In this document: one piece after another, positions 24,936 through 37,979 of the stretch | How the letters are laid out: every line of letters begins with the position of its first letter | Position numbering within the stretch: the first letter of the stretch is position 1 | Origin: Acridotheres tristis | Taxonomy: Eukaryota > Chordata > Aves > Passeriformes > Sturnidae | Assembly (NCBI GenBank): GCA_037013685.1 | Contig: CM072884.1 | Span: forward strand, 106,257,548-106,321,547 | Direction: 5' to 3' | Length of the DNA stretch: 64,000 nt | The notes under the pieces: generated by a model | What the model saw: only the letters and a program-made list of their open reading frames with translations | The model's database searches: none | Told to the model about the DNA's origin: nothing | Program-made: the position numbers and the translations under genes

Positions 24936-27900
24936 GTTTGCCAGTTTTAGGATGAAAGCTTGAAAATTATCATTAAAATGAGGAATAGTCACAAGGTAAT
25001 AAAGAAACAATCTTCTTGCTTTAATGACTTGAGCTAAAAGCTAAATGACTGTAGCAGCTCAGATTGTAAAAGCAGTGGGAAACTTAATGAACAGTGACCC
25101 CACAGAAAAGTCAATCTGTCTGTTAATGTTTACTTTTGTCATTTCTTCTGAAAGTAATAAATCTCTATTATATAATCTATTGGTTAGAGAACCTGGGGTC
25201 AGGCTCCCATTGAGCTTAACTCTGCCAATCTGTCTCAGCTGAAATTACTGACCTTCCCCATGAAATAAACATGTCTAGCAGGAAATAACTGTGCAGGTAC
25301 TTAGGGAAACAGCTTTGGTTGTGGGAAAAGGAAATTGTAATGAACTTGACTGCAAAAGCTCTAAATGGTTTGCAAATTCCCTTAATGATAAGCTGATTCA
25401 GCCAGTTAAATTATGTAAAATATAATGAATGAAACTGTGATTAGTCAGTAGTGGCTGATGCCCCAGTTCTGTAACATGTCATTCATCTGGATGCTGTGGA
25501 ATACTCACTGCAAATCTTGAAGCAAAGGTGGTAATCAAATAAAAGATAAAAATGTGAACCTCTTTGCTTATGTTTAGCTACTGAGAATATGTATTTACTT
25601 AACTCGATAGTGGGAAGAGGTATGTTGAAAGTTGGGTGATTTACAGAAGTGTATTTTGTCTGCAGCAAACTTTGGATAGCACCATCCACGAGTTGCTGCT
25701 GTGAGCACAGACCTGGAAGACGCTGGAGCAGTCTGCTTCTGTCCCGTGGCACAAGACAAAAACAGCCCTGTCGTATAAACTTCTTCATTTGGGCTCAAGT
25801 TTCAGCTTGGTTTTGTTTTAGTCTCATCTACCTCTTAAATCATAAACTGATCCTGTTTGTTTGTGCTCTGTGACCAGCATGGCTTTGCACAGCAGCTTGT
25901 GCTGTGAGAATGGGACTGTGCGTGGGTGGGAGGTCACTTTGGAAGTGGCTGAGCTGACAAAATTCTTCAGGCTTTGCCTCCTGTCTTTTTTTTTTTCGCC
26001 AGTTAAACAGTGGCAATTATCCAAAATCCAACCTCTGCATGTGTACATGCATCAGTGTTCAAATTTAACTAGAGATTTGTGAATTGTTTACAAACTGCAT
26101 GTCACACTAAATCTGTACTTTCTTCTTTATGAAGCTTTTATAAAAATTGTGTAGCCCTATTTACATATGTGTCTTGCAGGTAACATTTCCTGTCCATTAA
26201 AGTTTATTTTTCTTAAAAGCCTATTGCAATTTGCTGTCAAACATGTAACACAAGTAAAGAATCACATTTTAAGTCACTGAACTTTTTATAATTTCCACGA
26301 TTTTTTCCTCTTTTTTCTTTTTTGTTGCTGGCTGGGAATAGGTTCTGAGAGTTGGAAAAACTGCTTTTCTCAATGGTAGTGTCCTTTCCCACTAATCAAA
26401 CCTTGTTGATGGAAAGGAAATTTTCCATCCAGTGGTTTGTTAGTGCTGAAGTACACAGAAAAGTTGGTGCAAATTAGTCTGGAGAAGGTCACTATTTTCA
26501 TGAAAAGAAAATTAACCTATAAATGATCATACTGGTCTCCAGGCTGTCCTGTCACTACAGCAGCCCCAGGGCAGAGCCACGATGGGAACCATGACCAGGG
26601 ACCACCACAGACCCAAGGATGGGCTGCCATGGCTGTGGCTGTAGGGCAGCTCTGTGGCTGAGCCAGGGGCCCAGCAGGTGAAGCTGGGACAGCAGGGTCT
26701 GCCCCCAGACCAGGACAGAAGCCCCCAGTGCTCTTCCTCACTGCCTTTTCCTACTGGAGCCAGCCCTGGGCAGGGGCTGAGGAGCCCCAGGCACCCTGGC
26801 CCTGGGCTGGGCAGTGGTTTGGTCCCCATAACCAGCAGGATTCTCCTTTTGGTGCTGCCTGTTGCCTTCTGCCACCTGTACAGGGGCAGGAGGGGGCAGA
26901 CAGGAGGATGGCAGCCTCCCAGCCTGGCCCCAGTGTGCCCTTTGCCCCTTTGGCATGCCTGATGCATGACTATTTCCACCCATGCTTTAATCTGCCTCGC
27001 ATTCTTGTCAGAAATATTTTCTGTCTCCTGGCAGCACTGAGTGTGTTCCCTGTGTGCAGCCAGCAGCAGCTGCTCAGTGCCCTCCACACTGAGCTGTGCC
27101 CAGCCTCAGCTGCACTCTGCTCCCACCTCAGCTTTGTCTGGGCACAGCTTCCTGGTGTCTTTCCCAAATCACTTTGGAAACTACAGTCTTACTAAGGAAC
27201 CCTTTCAAATACACTTTGTGAGGAAAGATACCACATCAGTCTCCTTCATGAGAGTACAGTGTCTCTCCAGCTAGCAGAAAAGTTTTGGGAGGTAACAGTG
27301 CTCCCTGACCACTTATGGTGTCCAAAAGGAAGGCAAAACAAAACAGAGAGTAAATTAATTTTTAATTTTTCATGATGGCAGCACAGCCATTCTCACAGCA
27401 GGGCACAGAATCACTAGGACTGATCTGACCTCATCGATACAGAAGTTCTTCACCCAGGCTATTTTCTGAGTACAGTTTCTCCCAGTCTTCTAAAGCTCAC
27501 TCCCCTTTCCACCCCAGCACTGCTGCAATCCCTGTGGCATAAATGACTCTGCTTTCCACCATCCTCACTCCTGACCTGGGAGGGTGGCAGCTCATCTTCA
27601 CAGGTAATGATGGCCTGTGCACCTGCCTAACATGGGCTGTGCAGGGACACGTGCACCAGCCACAGCTTCACAAACAATGACTAATCAAGCTGCTTAACTC
27701 CTGCATGCCACAGAGCTGCCCAACAGTTTATAGCAATTAAATAGCAAGAGATGTGGGAGAAGCATACACAGTAATGTCTATGCCATGCAAAAAATGTTGA
27801 CCCTTTTGTGGCCGTGGACCTGGCAGAACCTGCAGCCCAGCTGCTGCTCAGGCTGGCACAGCTGGCTGTGGGCTGACACTGGAGGAGCCAGTGCTGCCAG

Positions 27901-28849
27901 GCCTCCCTGCATCCCTGCCTGCCTGTCCTCATCATCTACTGCTCATTCTGCTGCAAACAGTGCAGGCACAGCCAGCAAAGTCCTTTATCTCACCTTACTT
28001 ATTCACTCATTTTAAGCAGTTGCTTGTAAGATGTTTCCTCCTTCCCACAGCGTTCCTCACAGCATTGCTGATGTGGTTCTTGTCTCATTTACCTGTCAAA
28101 ATGTGCTTAACGACTCTGCATTCTCCTTTCTAATGGCTGGTGACACTGCAAATCACTACCAGAGCCTGCAGCTGGCCAGTAACTTATGTGTACTGCAAAG
28201 CATAGAGAAATCACTCGTGTATAACTGAATCACCCAGAACAAAATACTTCAGCTGCATCTGATAAGACAGCTGCAGTACATGCACAGTCTTTTGGAATAT
28301 AAGATAGAATATGAAATCTGTGGGGAGAAAAAAAGCATTTTGGGTTGGCATTATCAACAGTGCTTAGCACATGGTAAGCAATTTCCAGTCAAGTGGAAGA
28401 TAAACCTTTTATAGACCATAGTGATTTGCTGTCAGTGGCACTTTCAAAAAGCTCATTTGGATCAACCAGGTTAGGAGGTGACAGAGACATTTGTCAGCCA
28501 AACAAAAGAGATTACCGACCCGAGGGTGAGATAAAAATAAGGTATTTAATTGCATAAAGGTCAATGAAAGTAACACACAAACCTATAGTATTGTACTCGA
28601 ACTGTCAGTCCTATTATAACAGTTGATAAATAGGCTACCCCCTGAGAATGAGTTGTTGCACTGAGCCTCCAGTTTAATTGTCTGATAGAGTGTCCAAGAT
28701 ATGGGGGAAAATGGTTTTCTTTGGTTCTTTAGGTGTCCCAGATTGCCTAGCAGCAGAGGGCCATATTAACTTCTGCTAGATGAAATTTAATGCCGACTGA
28801 TTCTATTTTACGGCTATAAGCAGCACCTTAAAAGCGTAAACGCTCTTTT

Positions 28850-29060
28850 TATAAACACCGCCCATCTAGGGTAGCACGGGATCCCCGGTGCCGAGCGCGG
28901 TCCTTTCCGGAGGCCGGCAGAGGCATGGATGTTGCTGCATTGCCCTCTCGTGGGACGAGCCTGCAAACAGCAGCTGAACGCACCCACGGCTTCCAGCGGC
29001 CCGAGCTGACAGCCAAGGGCTGCCCTGCCTAGGGGGAGACTGTTCCGAGATCTGCACGTG
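28850..29060. promoter_or_regulatory. CpG-rich patch with TATA-like box and inverted repeat, possible regulatory element
   Basis: The local GC and CpG content rises sharply over AT-rich flanks. An imperfect inverted repeat (AAAAGCGT..ACGCTcTTTT) at 28830-28849 runs straight into TTTTTATAAA at 28846-28855, and the CTCF-like motif sits 90 bases further on. Further CpGs and a CRE-like TAACGTCAC follow near 29171. No conserved frame is associated with it, so an enhancer, insulator or minor promoter is more likely than a gene. Confidence 0.35.
28941..28953 (-). promoter_or_regulatory. CTCF-like motif (minus orientation)
   Basis: The minus strand reads CCACGAGAGGGCA, which fits the CTCF core CCASYAGRKGGCR at 12 of 13 positions. 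It lies in a CpG-bearing patch inside the PRRG1-LANCL3 intergenic region. Binding is an inference from the motif only. Confidence 0.5.
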
Positions 29061-31706
29061 GTAAATATTTACTCAAATAGGGCCATTTCCCCCTACATCT
29101 TCTGTTCCTGCATTCCTGTAGGACACAGCTCCGAGGCTATGTCCCTGCAGGAATTGCAAAGATTGTCCCGTAACGTCACAGCAATAAGCAGCATAAATAC
29201 AGGACCATTCCTATCCCAAACCTCTTTCTGCAGGACTGGATGTCCCGAACAAGAATTAAAGAGCAGGAGCATGAACAGCATTGGTTTGTGGCACAGTGTG
29301 TGGGTGAAGCCCATGCCAGAAGTGAAGGGAGCGTCCCAGGGATAAAAGTTTCTGCACAGATCCGTTTTACTGCGCTGGGAATGATGCCATCTATCACACA
29401 GAGTGCTGCAATTGCCTCCCACAATGCTGCATCTCATCTCTATTCTGTCCTACTCTTCTGGGAATTTTAAAGAAGCGTTTTCCTGTCTAGCCAAAGGACT
29501 TTTGTCACCCGCACTGAGTTGTCTGAGTACTTCATAGTCTCTGAAATATTTATCCTCTCACTTTTCTTGTCAGGTAAGAAAATTCTCCATTTTGCAGATG
29601 ACAAAGTGAGCACATGGATTAATCTTCAGTTCCAAAAAGAGATTTATGTATGCAAAGTGGTGCTTAGGCAGAATTTAAGAGTCTATATCCAAAATGTACA
29701 TTGTGAAAAGCCCTCTTCAAGGTGCCTGGTGGCATGCAAGGAAGCTGTCAGGGAGTTTCCTTCTCTACCTGAGGGAGAGGGAAAGTGACAGCAGTTCAAT
29801 TCCTTGTTATGAGCCATTTATTTCTGTATTATGAAATAACATTTTCTAAAAACTGCGTTCAGATAGGACTTCACATGCAGGCTATGCTACTCATAAACAC
29901 CTTGGGGTGGAAGACAAGGAGGAACAGTGTACAACGCTCCCAGCAGGGAAGGAATCAAGGTAAGATTTTGTCCTTGTTACCCTGCTGTAACAAGCTGAGG
30001 GAAATGCTGCTCACTTGTTTTATGCACCTAAATCCCCAGGGAAAATCTCCCCTGAGAGCCTACTGCAGCATCAACAGGCACAGCACAGGCTCTGTCTGAG
30101 GCATATGCTGAATTTGTGAGGCTGTTTGGGGCCTGACCAAAATCAGAATTCATTTCATAAGTCTGAACTATCCTGGAGCTCACTTAAGATGACTTTATCA
30201 CAAAACACAATGCCCTACCTTCTGGCTGGTAACAGAGAGCACTGCTGTGGGAGACACCAAACCTGCATCCTAGGCTCTTCTAATCCCATGAAAAATTGAG
30301 CCTCCCTGAGATTAGAAAAACGCCCTGAACATCAGGGTGCTGCATATTTGGGGTGGCTCGTTACTCTTGGGCCACTGAGAAGGGCAGGACTGCAGCAGCA
30401 GCAGAGAGCAGCCATGACCCAGGGCTCAGTGGGCTCTGTGTTTTCTGGGGACAGAACTATGGCTCTCACTCTAGGGCATTTTTCTCTGTTTTATAAGTGC
30501 TGTGTTTCAAGTTTCTCAGTAGCCTAAGGAACCACATAGTGCCTCTCCCCAGGCTAAGTGCCTACAGCCAAGGCTACTGATCCAGTCCTCTGCAGGGACC
30601 CTTGCCTTCTGCTCTCACAAATTCACACTTCTGACTACAGAGCAGTCTGAGTTCAGTAAGAAGTGGCAATCACCTCTTTGAAAAATGACACCCCCCCCTC
30701 CATGAACTGGCAGTTTTTCCTGTAATGCAGAGCCATTTGTTCAAATGACAGGAAGGGTGATGCTAGTTTGGGAATCAGCCTCCTAGGCACGTTTTGGAAT
30801 CCTTGGTTATGGAAGACAGCAGGCAAGACACAGAATCTCTCTTTCTCCAGGGAATCATCAAAGACCAATGTTTAGTTCCCTTGGTGTTTCTCAAAGACTA
30901 GTTTAAAACTCTCCTGTGCTCAGCAGTTTGACTTTTGGACATTCCCACCTGGAAGCCTGATTTTCCTGTCTTCGGTGGAGAGTGAATGTCACCCCACCAA
31001 GTCAGCCCTGCAGATGGCATGGCAGGGCAGGAGCTGACAACAGCTGTGCCACATCTGCTCCTCAGTTCCTACAGCCCATTGCTGGGTGCCTGCTGAAGTG
31101 CTCAGCTGCTGAAAACAAACAGCCACAGTGGACCACAGTGGACAGAGAGCTTTGTTTTCTTTCTTGCATTTGGGAAAATAGTGACTATGGAAATCATCTC
31201 CCCTGAAAGATTCTGTCTGACAAAGGTTATTCATGTGGCTTACTAACACCACTTAAAATTGGGCAGCTAATTTAGACATCCAGACTGGGAGACTGTCCTA
31301 CTTCATTTCCTTTGTCTGGTGTGTTGAGAAAGTAAAACTCACACAGAAACTTTTCAAAGCTGGAACTAGAAGTCAGGGGCTGTTTAAAAATCAGTGTTGA
31401 GTTACATTAAAATGCAGTGGAACATCTGGATTTTCTGATTTGTCCTCTAAAGGTCCAATGGTAGGAATAGGCACATACAAGACTAGGCAGCTCCTTCCAT
31501 TAAGTATTGTATCCATCTCCAAAATGTGACTGTGTGAAGAGGAATGCATTAGCACTTCTACTTGATAATGCAACTAAGCAAGAAGGGAAAATGTTACAAT
31601 AGAAAAAAGATATTGATTTCATGTAGACTGCAGGTATCTTCCTTGGAAGATTCATGCAGCAAATCACTGGGAAGTTGATTCAAAGCCCACAAAAACAAGA
31701 TCACTT

Positions 31707-31754
31707 CTTACTATGTACGTGTCTTACTATGTGCATGTCTTACTATGTATATGT
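31707..31754. repeat. Three tandem copies of a 16-bp unit
   Basis: The unit CTTACTATGTRYRTGT is repeated three times with changes only at the purine/pyrimidine positions. It is followed at once by two copies of TTTAAGGACAT. Confidence 0.9.
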
Positions 31755-34700
31755 CTTTAAGGACATGTTTAAGGACATCTCTATTCAGCAAAGCACGCTA
31801 ATGTGCATTTAAATCCCACTGAAGGCTGATATTCTCCCATAAGCTTATTATTAAACTGCAATTTTGAAATACATCATCACCTCTGTTTGAAATCTTTCCT
31901 CACTTTGGAACTCTACTGTTTCAGAAAGAAAGGCCATATGGAACTAATGATGCACATTTTGTCTAGCAGATAGGCATTATAGCAGATTGTGTTTCCCTTC
32001 AAGTGCTTGTCCATATGAGCATGCAAACTGTGGTGTGCATATAGCTGAACATGCAAGACAAGCTTTTTAGCCCCAACAACATCCATACTGATGTACCTCC
32101 TGCTCAGCTGCATAATTATGAGATGAGCATACTCATCACTGCCTATCTGCCAGCCAAATGAAGCTTCTTTTCTTTATTATTTTCCTTTTCATTTTCCTTT
32201 CCCTGCCCTCACAAAGACTCTACTACTTTTAAACTGGTTTTCTCTTTATTTACTTTTGTTTAATGATTGGTCTTTCCCCCTTGTCTGCTGGGCTCCTCAC
32301 TCAGAAACAGACTTCAGACTACAGGAGAGAGATTGCTCCTTCTGGCAGATATTCCATACACCACTACATTGCCTCAGAGAAAAGTAAGTTCGTGGGAAGT
32401 AAATGATCTCCTGAAACTTCAGTATTGGCTTACAGGAAACAAAGAGAGGATGAACCAAGATTTCTACCAACCATAACCCCAGGACTGGGAAGGAGGCACC
32501 AGTCACCACTAATCCTTATATGTTGAACTGTGTAAGTCAGATGCCAGTAACGACCAAATAGTAATATTTAATCAGCTCACAAAGTACTGTGGTTCTTCCT
32601 CTTTAAAAGGTGATGGGTATAGTTCCAACTCAAATGGCAAAAATTCTGACATTGTGTCATTTTTGTTCACATCACAGCACTGGGCCTACAAGACAAACTC
32701 ATCTCAGTTCTTTTCACTTAGGGCTTCTTAGCACGAGGCATTCTGAGCACTTTTACTCAGATGTTTGGACTCCAAAGACAACACATTTATCCCAACTCCT
32801 GCAAACAGACCTAAGCATTATTTGTGTCATGACACAAATTCGCACTTATAGAAACACATCTGGTACAGATAGGTGTGTGTATATTATTTTCTAATGAAAA
32901 AATGTATTTTAAATATTTTTCAGAATATCTGAACAGTGTTTTGTGAGGTGGATATTTTAATCCCTCTGTGTGTAAAGATCTTATTAATCCTTGTCTGTAA
33001 AACAGAGGAGAAAGATAATTCAAGATCAAGACAGGTAAAATTTCTCAAGTGCCTTAAAATATGCACTAGTCTCCTCTGTGATTAAAGCTGTATATCTGAG
33101 CACTCTCCAGTTCTCTAAACTAGTGGATATACAATCTGGGAAAATCCAAAGCTCTTTGTTCATTAGCATTTTATCTCTGAATTGCATTGCATTAATAAAT
33201 ACTTATCCAACATGGAATATTGACTGCCAGGAGAAGGTAATATGGAAGAACTTAAATTTCCCACAGGACAGAGGGATATGAAGGGAGAGGGTAGAAATTT
33301 ATGGCAGGGAAAAATCTGAAATGTTTTTGTAATGGCCACTATTTGGATTAGACAGAGGATTGTAGTGTCAAATGGGCTTCCAGTAGAGTGAGATGGAGAA
33401 GTTTGAGGTTTTTTAGAGCACTAATTTATAATATAGCTGTACTTTTGAGTAGTGTATAGCTATTTCCCTTATACATATGTAAGAGAATGAAAAGGGTGTG
33501 TTACCAACATCATAACCAAGCATTCATATTTTACAGTCCCAGCTGGGACTGACTGAATATTTTATGAACTGAAAAGGTAGTTTGGGTTCACTTGGCACAA
33601 TTCACATGGCAGATGATTGGGAGCTGGCCTCAATTTGAGCTGCAAGGTTTGCAGTGAGTGAGGAAGGAATTGAAGGCAGTAGGTGTGTGTACTGCCACAT
33701 ACACTGCTGCAGAACCTGGCCTTGAAAACTCTCACTGAGGCTGCCAATTTTATATAAAACACCTTAAAAATAATCGACATAATGACTCAAACTCATGTTT
33801 TCTGTCAGCAGGTCAGCTGTAGGTGGGCTGAGGCCCTAATTCTGGCCAAGGAATTGATTTACTTCACCAAGAACAAGCAGCAAGGGTGAAGCTTGACCTT
33901 ACTTCATACCTTGTACAAGGGTGGGGAGTAAACAGTCCTTTGAAAGAGAACAAGCACTGACCCAAATCTGAATCAGCTCTATTAATCAAGTAATGAAAAG
34001 TGCCCGAAAGCAAACTGTATTTCTATTTTTCAGTGGTCTAAAATACAGGAAGGTCAGGTTGATTTGCAATATTTTCATTGCTTGGCCACTTCAGTGAGAA
34101 ATCAATCTCTTGAAAAATATGAGTGATTACAAACTCTCAGCCAGCTTTCAATTAATGGAGAATAGGAACATGGCAAAAATTTTTATTTCTATTTTTCAGA
34201 TGACTTATGTTATATATTTTAAACTGCTGTTGAATTTGATCATTCTGACAACTTTAGCCATAGGATGCTGAATTCTCCTCGAAGAAGAAACATTAATTCA
34301 TCTCCCTTATACTGGATAAAAAGAACAGAAATGGTTCAGCTTATGCCTGTGAGCAGAAAAAATGTGCTGTACTCTCTGAGGATGCAAAGAGAACAATGTC
34401 TAAAGGAACTATTCTGGAGCAATTAAATAATTGTAAAAGATGTGAAAATTATTATTTTATCTTGGTTCTTTTGTTTACCTTTGTCTCATTTTCCAAATGG
34501 GTTGCTGCATTTATTCAGTGCACCAGAAATTTTAAGCAGCCAGTGTGCATATGGGCGTATGTGTTTGGCAAACATTATACATAAAATTTATATAAAATAT
34601 AAAATTTATCTTATAAATTAATAAATAACATTTTATTTAAAGTTTGTTTATAGTTCTAATACCCAATCTTTGCATTCCTTGCAATAAATACATAAAATAT

Positions 34701-34930
34701 AAGAGTGACATCACATTCTTTGGTTGCTTCAGCCATTACTCAGTGATGTTAAAAAAGTCAAGTATGCAACTGAAAGTGGTAGATTTTTATCTCATTTGAA
34801 AAAGCTCAATACCAAGTCAGAGGAATTCAAATAAGCCCTAGTTTGACTTGCAAAAATAAATTGTCACTTTTGTATGTCTCAATAATATTTCACTTTCAAT
34901 TTAGAGATATTATTTATCACGGGAAATGAA

Positions 34931-34986
34931 AATATAATAAAATAGAATATATTATATATATATTATATAATTATATATAATAAAAT
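34931..34986. repeat. AT-rich microsatellite
   Basis: The stretch is almost pure A and T, with TATATA and ATTATATA runs. Confidence 0.8.
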
Positions 34987-36400
34987 CACTGCAAGATTTC
35001 AGAATATTTTCCACCTGAGCAGCTGTCAGGTACCTGGGCCTCCTGCTCTGGGATAGCAAAATGTTGAATCTGGAGAGGGCAGGCCTGGACTTCCTCCTCT
35101 GGACAACTGATGTTGAGGATACTCTTGGACTAAATTAAGGCAGAACAACGCCAAACGACCAATTAGAAAGTTTTAGCTATGGAAGCAGCAATTTAAACTT
35201 TTAAACCTTATGATAGTTTGAACAGTCCATGTCAGCAAGAACTTAAAATTTCTGAACCACCCACAGCACCATCGACTTAAACGCCATTGAACAGCCTGTA
35301 GCAGCATGACATTAAACTTTTAAGAAGAGGAAGAAATGAAGAAGGAAAGACATGAAAATTAGAGGTAAAGGATCCGTGTCACCAGCCAGGGTTCCAGCAC
35401 CATCTCTGCTGCATTTCCTTTGGATGGTGGGTGCACACACAGCCCCCTCTGCAGTGCTGTTTACAGAACACTGCTTGTGCAGGCACATTTTCTCATTCTC
35501 AGACTTTTCAGAAGGGGGTTGGGTTTTCTCAATTGAACTCAATAGTTTCAATTCCCCTGTCAGAGACACAGCTGCAAGGCTCTCCAAAGTTGGTTTTAGA
35601 GATAGTTACCCAAGATAAGGAGGGTGGTCTCAAAAAAGCGCTATCCTGCCTCCAAGACCCTCTCCTAATATCACCTTAACTCGTTGGCATGGTAACTTTC
35701 CTTTTCTCTTCTGCCTGGTGTTTGAGACATGAACTTTCTCAGGTTTACATTAACTCTTTCAGGATTTCAGCCTCTCACAGCAGCACTCCTCTTTAGGATG
35801 GAAACCACGTCCTACTCTCCCTACCCTGTAACTGAGAAATCGCCACAGACACTGAAGGTACACAGCAGACCATTGGCTAAAACAAGAACTCAGATGAGAT
35901 TCTCTGATTTGTGAATCTGTATCCAAATCACCTGATTAGGTAACTTTTATTCCAGGAGCAAATATTCAATCTTTATTATGTACACTGAGGTACAATCTAG
36001 GAAGCTACAAGCAAAGGGCTGAAACCTAATGTTTTAGGCATTCTGACAACACAAGCCAAAAATACAGTATAGCAGGGTGAAATTGAAGATGGGAGAGCAG
36101 TACACAGCATCATATTTGTTTCTGCAGGCCTTTTTCCTTGTTTTGCCACATATCCTGACAACACTCCAGCCTTAAGATGAATTTGATAGATTTAAAGTTT
36201 GTTTGGACAAACTTTGGTTGATGAAATAACAACTTTGAAAGTAATCAGCAGCCACACAAAATGCATCCAGTGGTTTGGGGGAATTTTGACTTAGATATTT
36301 ACATAGGAAGATACATGGAAAGTGACAGGAGTTGTCAAATGAAAATCAGGTGAGGATTTGCATTGAGCCTAGTTATCACATTAGACTGCTACAATAAAAT

Positions 36401-37360
36401 CACAGACTCAAAGAATCATTTAGGTTGGAAAAATCACTAAGATCCAACCGTTAACCCAGGACTCCCAAGTCCAGCACTACACGATATCCTTAAGTGAAAT
36501 ATCTACATATATTTTATCAACCTTCAGGAATGGTGACTCAGACTCTTCCCTAGGCTCCTCCTGTTCTAATGCTTGACAATATTTTTGGTGAAGAAAATTT
36601 TCCTGATATCCAATCTAAACCTCCCCTAGCACAACCTGAAGCCATTTCATTTTGTCCAGTCGCCTGCTACTTTGGAGAAGATACCACATCCCACCTGCCT
36701 AAAACCTCCTTATGGGTAATTGTAGAGACTGACAAGGTCTCCCCCTAGACCCTATTTCTCCACAATAAAGAGTAGACACCCCCAGCTCCCTCAGTCGCTC
36801 CTCATAAAACAGGACTGGCCCCAAAGCCGAGCCCTGGGTGCCACCCCAGTGTCCATCCCCAGCTGGATGTGCCTCCATTCCCCGTCCCTCTCTGAGCCTG
36901 GCCCCACAGCCAGTGTTTTACCCATCCAAGCCATGAGCCATCCCCAGGAGAATGTTGTGGGAAACAGTGTCAAAGGCTTTACTGCACTCCAGGGGATCAG
37001 GACCCACAAACTCTCCCTCATCTGCTGAGTGGGTCATTTTATCCTGGGAGATCAGGCTGGTGTAGCAGGCCTCACATTAAGTACTTCAGATCTTCCTCCT
37101 CCTTTGTCACTGTGCTTCTCCCTATCCATTAAAGGCTGGAGATTCTCCTGAGCCCTCTTTTTGTTACCAGTATACTTATGGAAATAGATTTCATCATCTT
37201 TTAGGACCAAATTAACTTGCTGTCAGGCTTTGGCCCTCCTGATTTTCTCCCTGCACAACCCCATGAAGGCTGTGCAGTGCCCTTGAGTGGATGCCCCTTC
37301 TCCAAAGGCCATGAACTCCCTGGTTCCATCTGAATTTCCTCTGAGTTCCAGAGCTGGCTG
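36401..37360 (-). mobile_element. CR1 LINE fragment (antisense) with two internal deletions
   Basis: From left to right the plus strand reads a CR1 backwards. The 3' tail is at 36401 (CACAGACTCAAAGAATCATT), then the classic 3' region through CCCTCAGTCGCTCCTCATAA at about 36806. There the sequence jumps to the reverse-transcriptase part (ACTGGCCCCAAAGCCGAGCC) and continues to about 37074. A second jump leads to the part just before the reverse transcriptase (AAAGGCTGGAGATTCTCCT), which continues to about 37360. The order stays collinear with CR1 ORF2, so this is one insertion that lost two internal pieces. It then runs into a GC-rich block shared with a second copy 1 kb downstream. Confidence 0.85.
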
Positions 37361-37709
37361 GGCAGGGTGTGGCCTTGGAGCCCTGGTGACATGTCCCTCT
37401 GTGACATGTGAGGGGACACGTCCCCAGGTCCCAGCTCTGCGCTGTCACGGCTGCAGTGCGGCCCCGGCAGCGGTGAGGGCGGCAGGCAGGGGCAAGGCTG
37501 GGCTGGGCGAGGGCCAGGCCGGGCCACTGGGGAGCTCCCAGGGCTGGGGACAGCGGGCAGGGCTGTGGAGGACACTGGGGCAGGGCAGTGCCACCACTGG
37601 GGCCAGTGCCCTGTCCCTGGGCCCTGTTTCCTGCCCCGCTGCCCCAGCCACCCTCTCCCTGCCACCCGACCCCGCTGAGCCCCTTCTCTCCCTCCTCCTC
37701 CTCCAGGCC

Positions 37710-37937
37710 ATGGCTGGAAAGATCACCAGAATCCTGCTGGTGCTGGCCATCCTCCAGTACGGGCTGAGAGCTGATGCCCAGGCAGTGAAGGCCACAGAAA
37801 AGGTCCTGAGGCAGCATGAGAAGCAGCACAGCCAGATGACTTGGCTGGTGAGAAAGATTGTAAATTGCTCAAGTGACTGGGCAGCTGGGAATAATTCCTG
37901 GTTAGTCTGTGTGAACAGCAGGACAGGCATCCTCTAG
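37710..37937 (+). pseudogene. Short signal-peptide-like frame, possibly a retroviral env leader remnant
   Basis: A 75-residue frame starts at an ATG in strong context (CAGGCCATGG). It follows a long pyrimidine tract ending in CTCCAG at 37706, which looks like a splice acceptor. It begins with charged residues, a Leu/Ile/Val-rich core and an Ala-Asp-Ala cleavage-like end (a plausible signal peptide, residues 1-23), and later has two N-glycosylation sequons. It stops at TAG 37935-37937, 40 bases before an antisense CR1 fragment. A spliced envelope gene of an old endogenous retrovirus would begin like this, but nothing further of such a gene is present. I cannot name a family, and a chance frame in GC-rich sequence remains possible. 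Confidence 0.3.
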
Positions 37938-37979
37938 CACGGGCTGAGTTTAACAGTGCCTGCATCCCACTTGGGTGTC

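Larger units (their letters stand above)
24338..36400. other. Intergenic region, no gene recognised
   Basis: No supported gene is found. It contains T-rich low complexity (24888-24935), a GC-rich anonymous block at about 26540-27170, a CpG-containing patch at 28850-29400 described separately, a 16-bp triple tandem repeat at 31707-31754, and an AT dinucleotide run at 34931-34986. The open frames in the 26.5-27.2 kb block occur in several frames at once on both strands, which is what GC-rich non-coding sequence produces. Confidence 0.5.

Noticed and set aside
26527..27195. Overlapping long open frames on both strands (up to 186 residues)
   Set aside because: The block is GC-rich and Gly/Pro/Ala-rich in all frames, with no domain and no paired splice sites; this is the usual noise of such sequence.
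29093..29437. A 114-residue Cys-rich minus-strand frame
   Set aside because: No signal peptide, no domain and no splice support; the Cys content comes from GCA/TGC-rich sequence.
37212..37829. 205- and 154-residue minus-strand frames in the composite block
   Set aside because: They read through the CR1-plus-GC-rich unit in the wrong or broken frames and show no domain.
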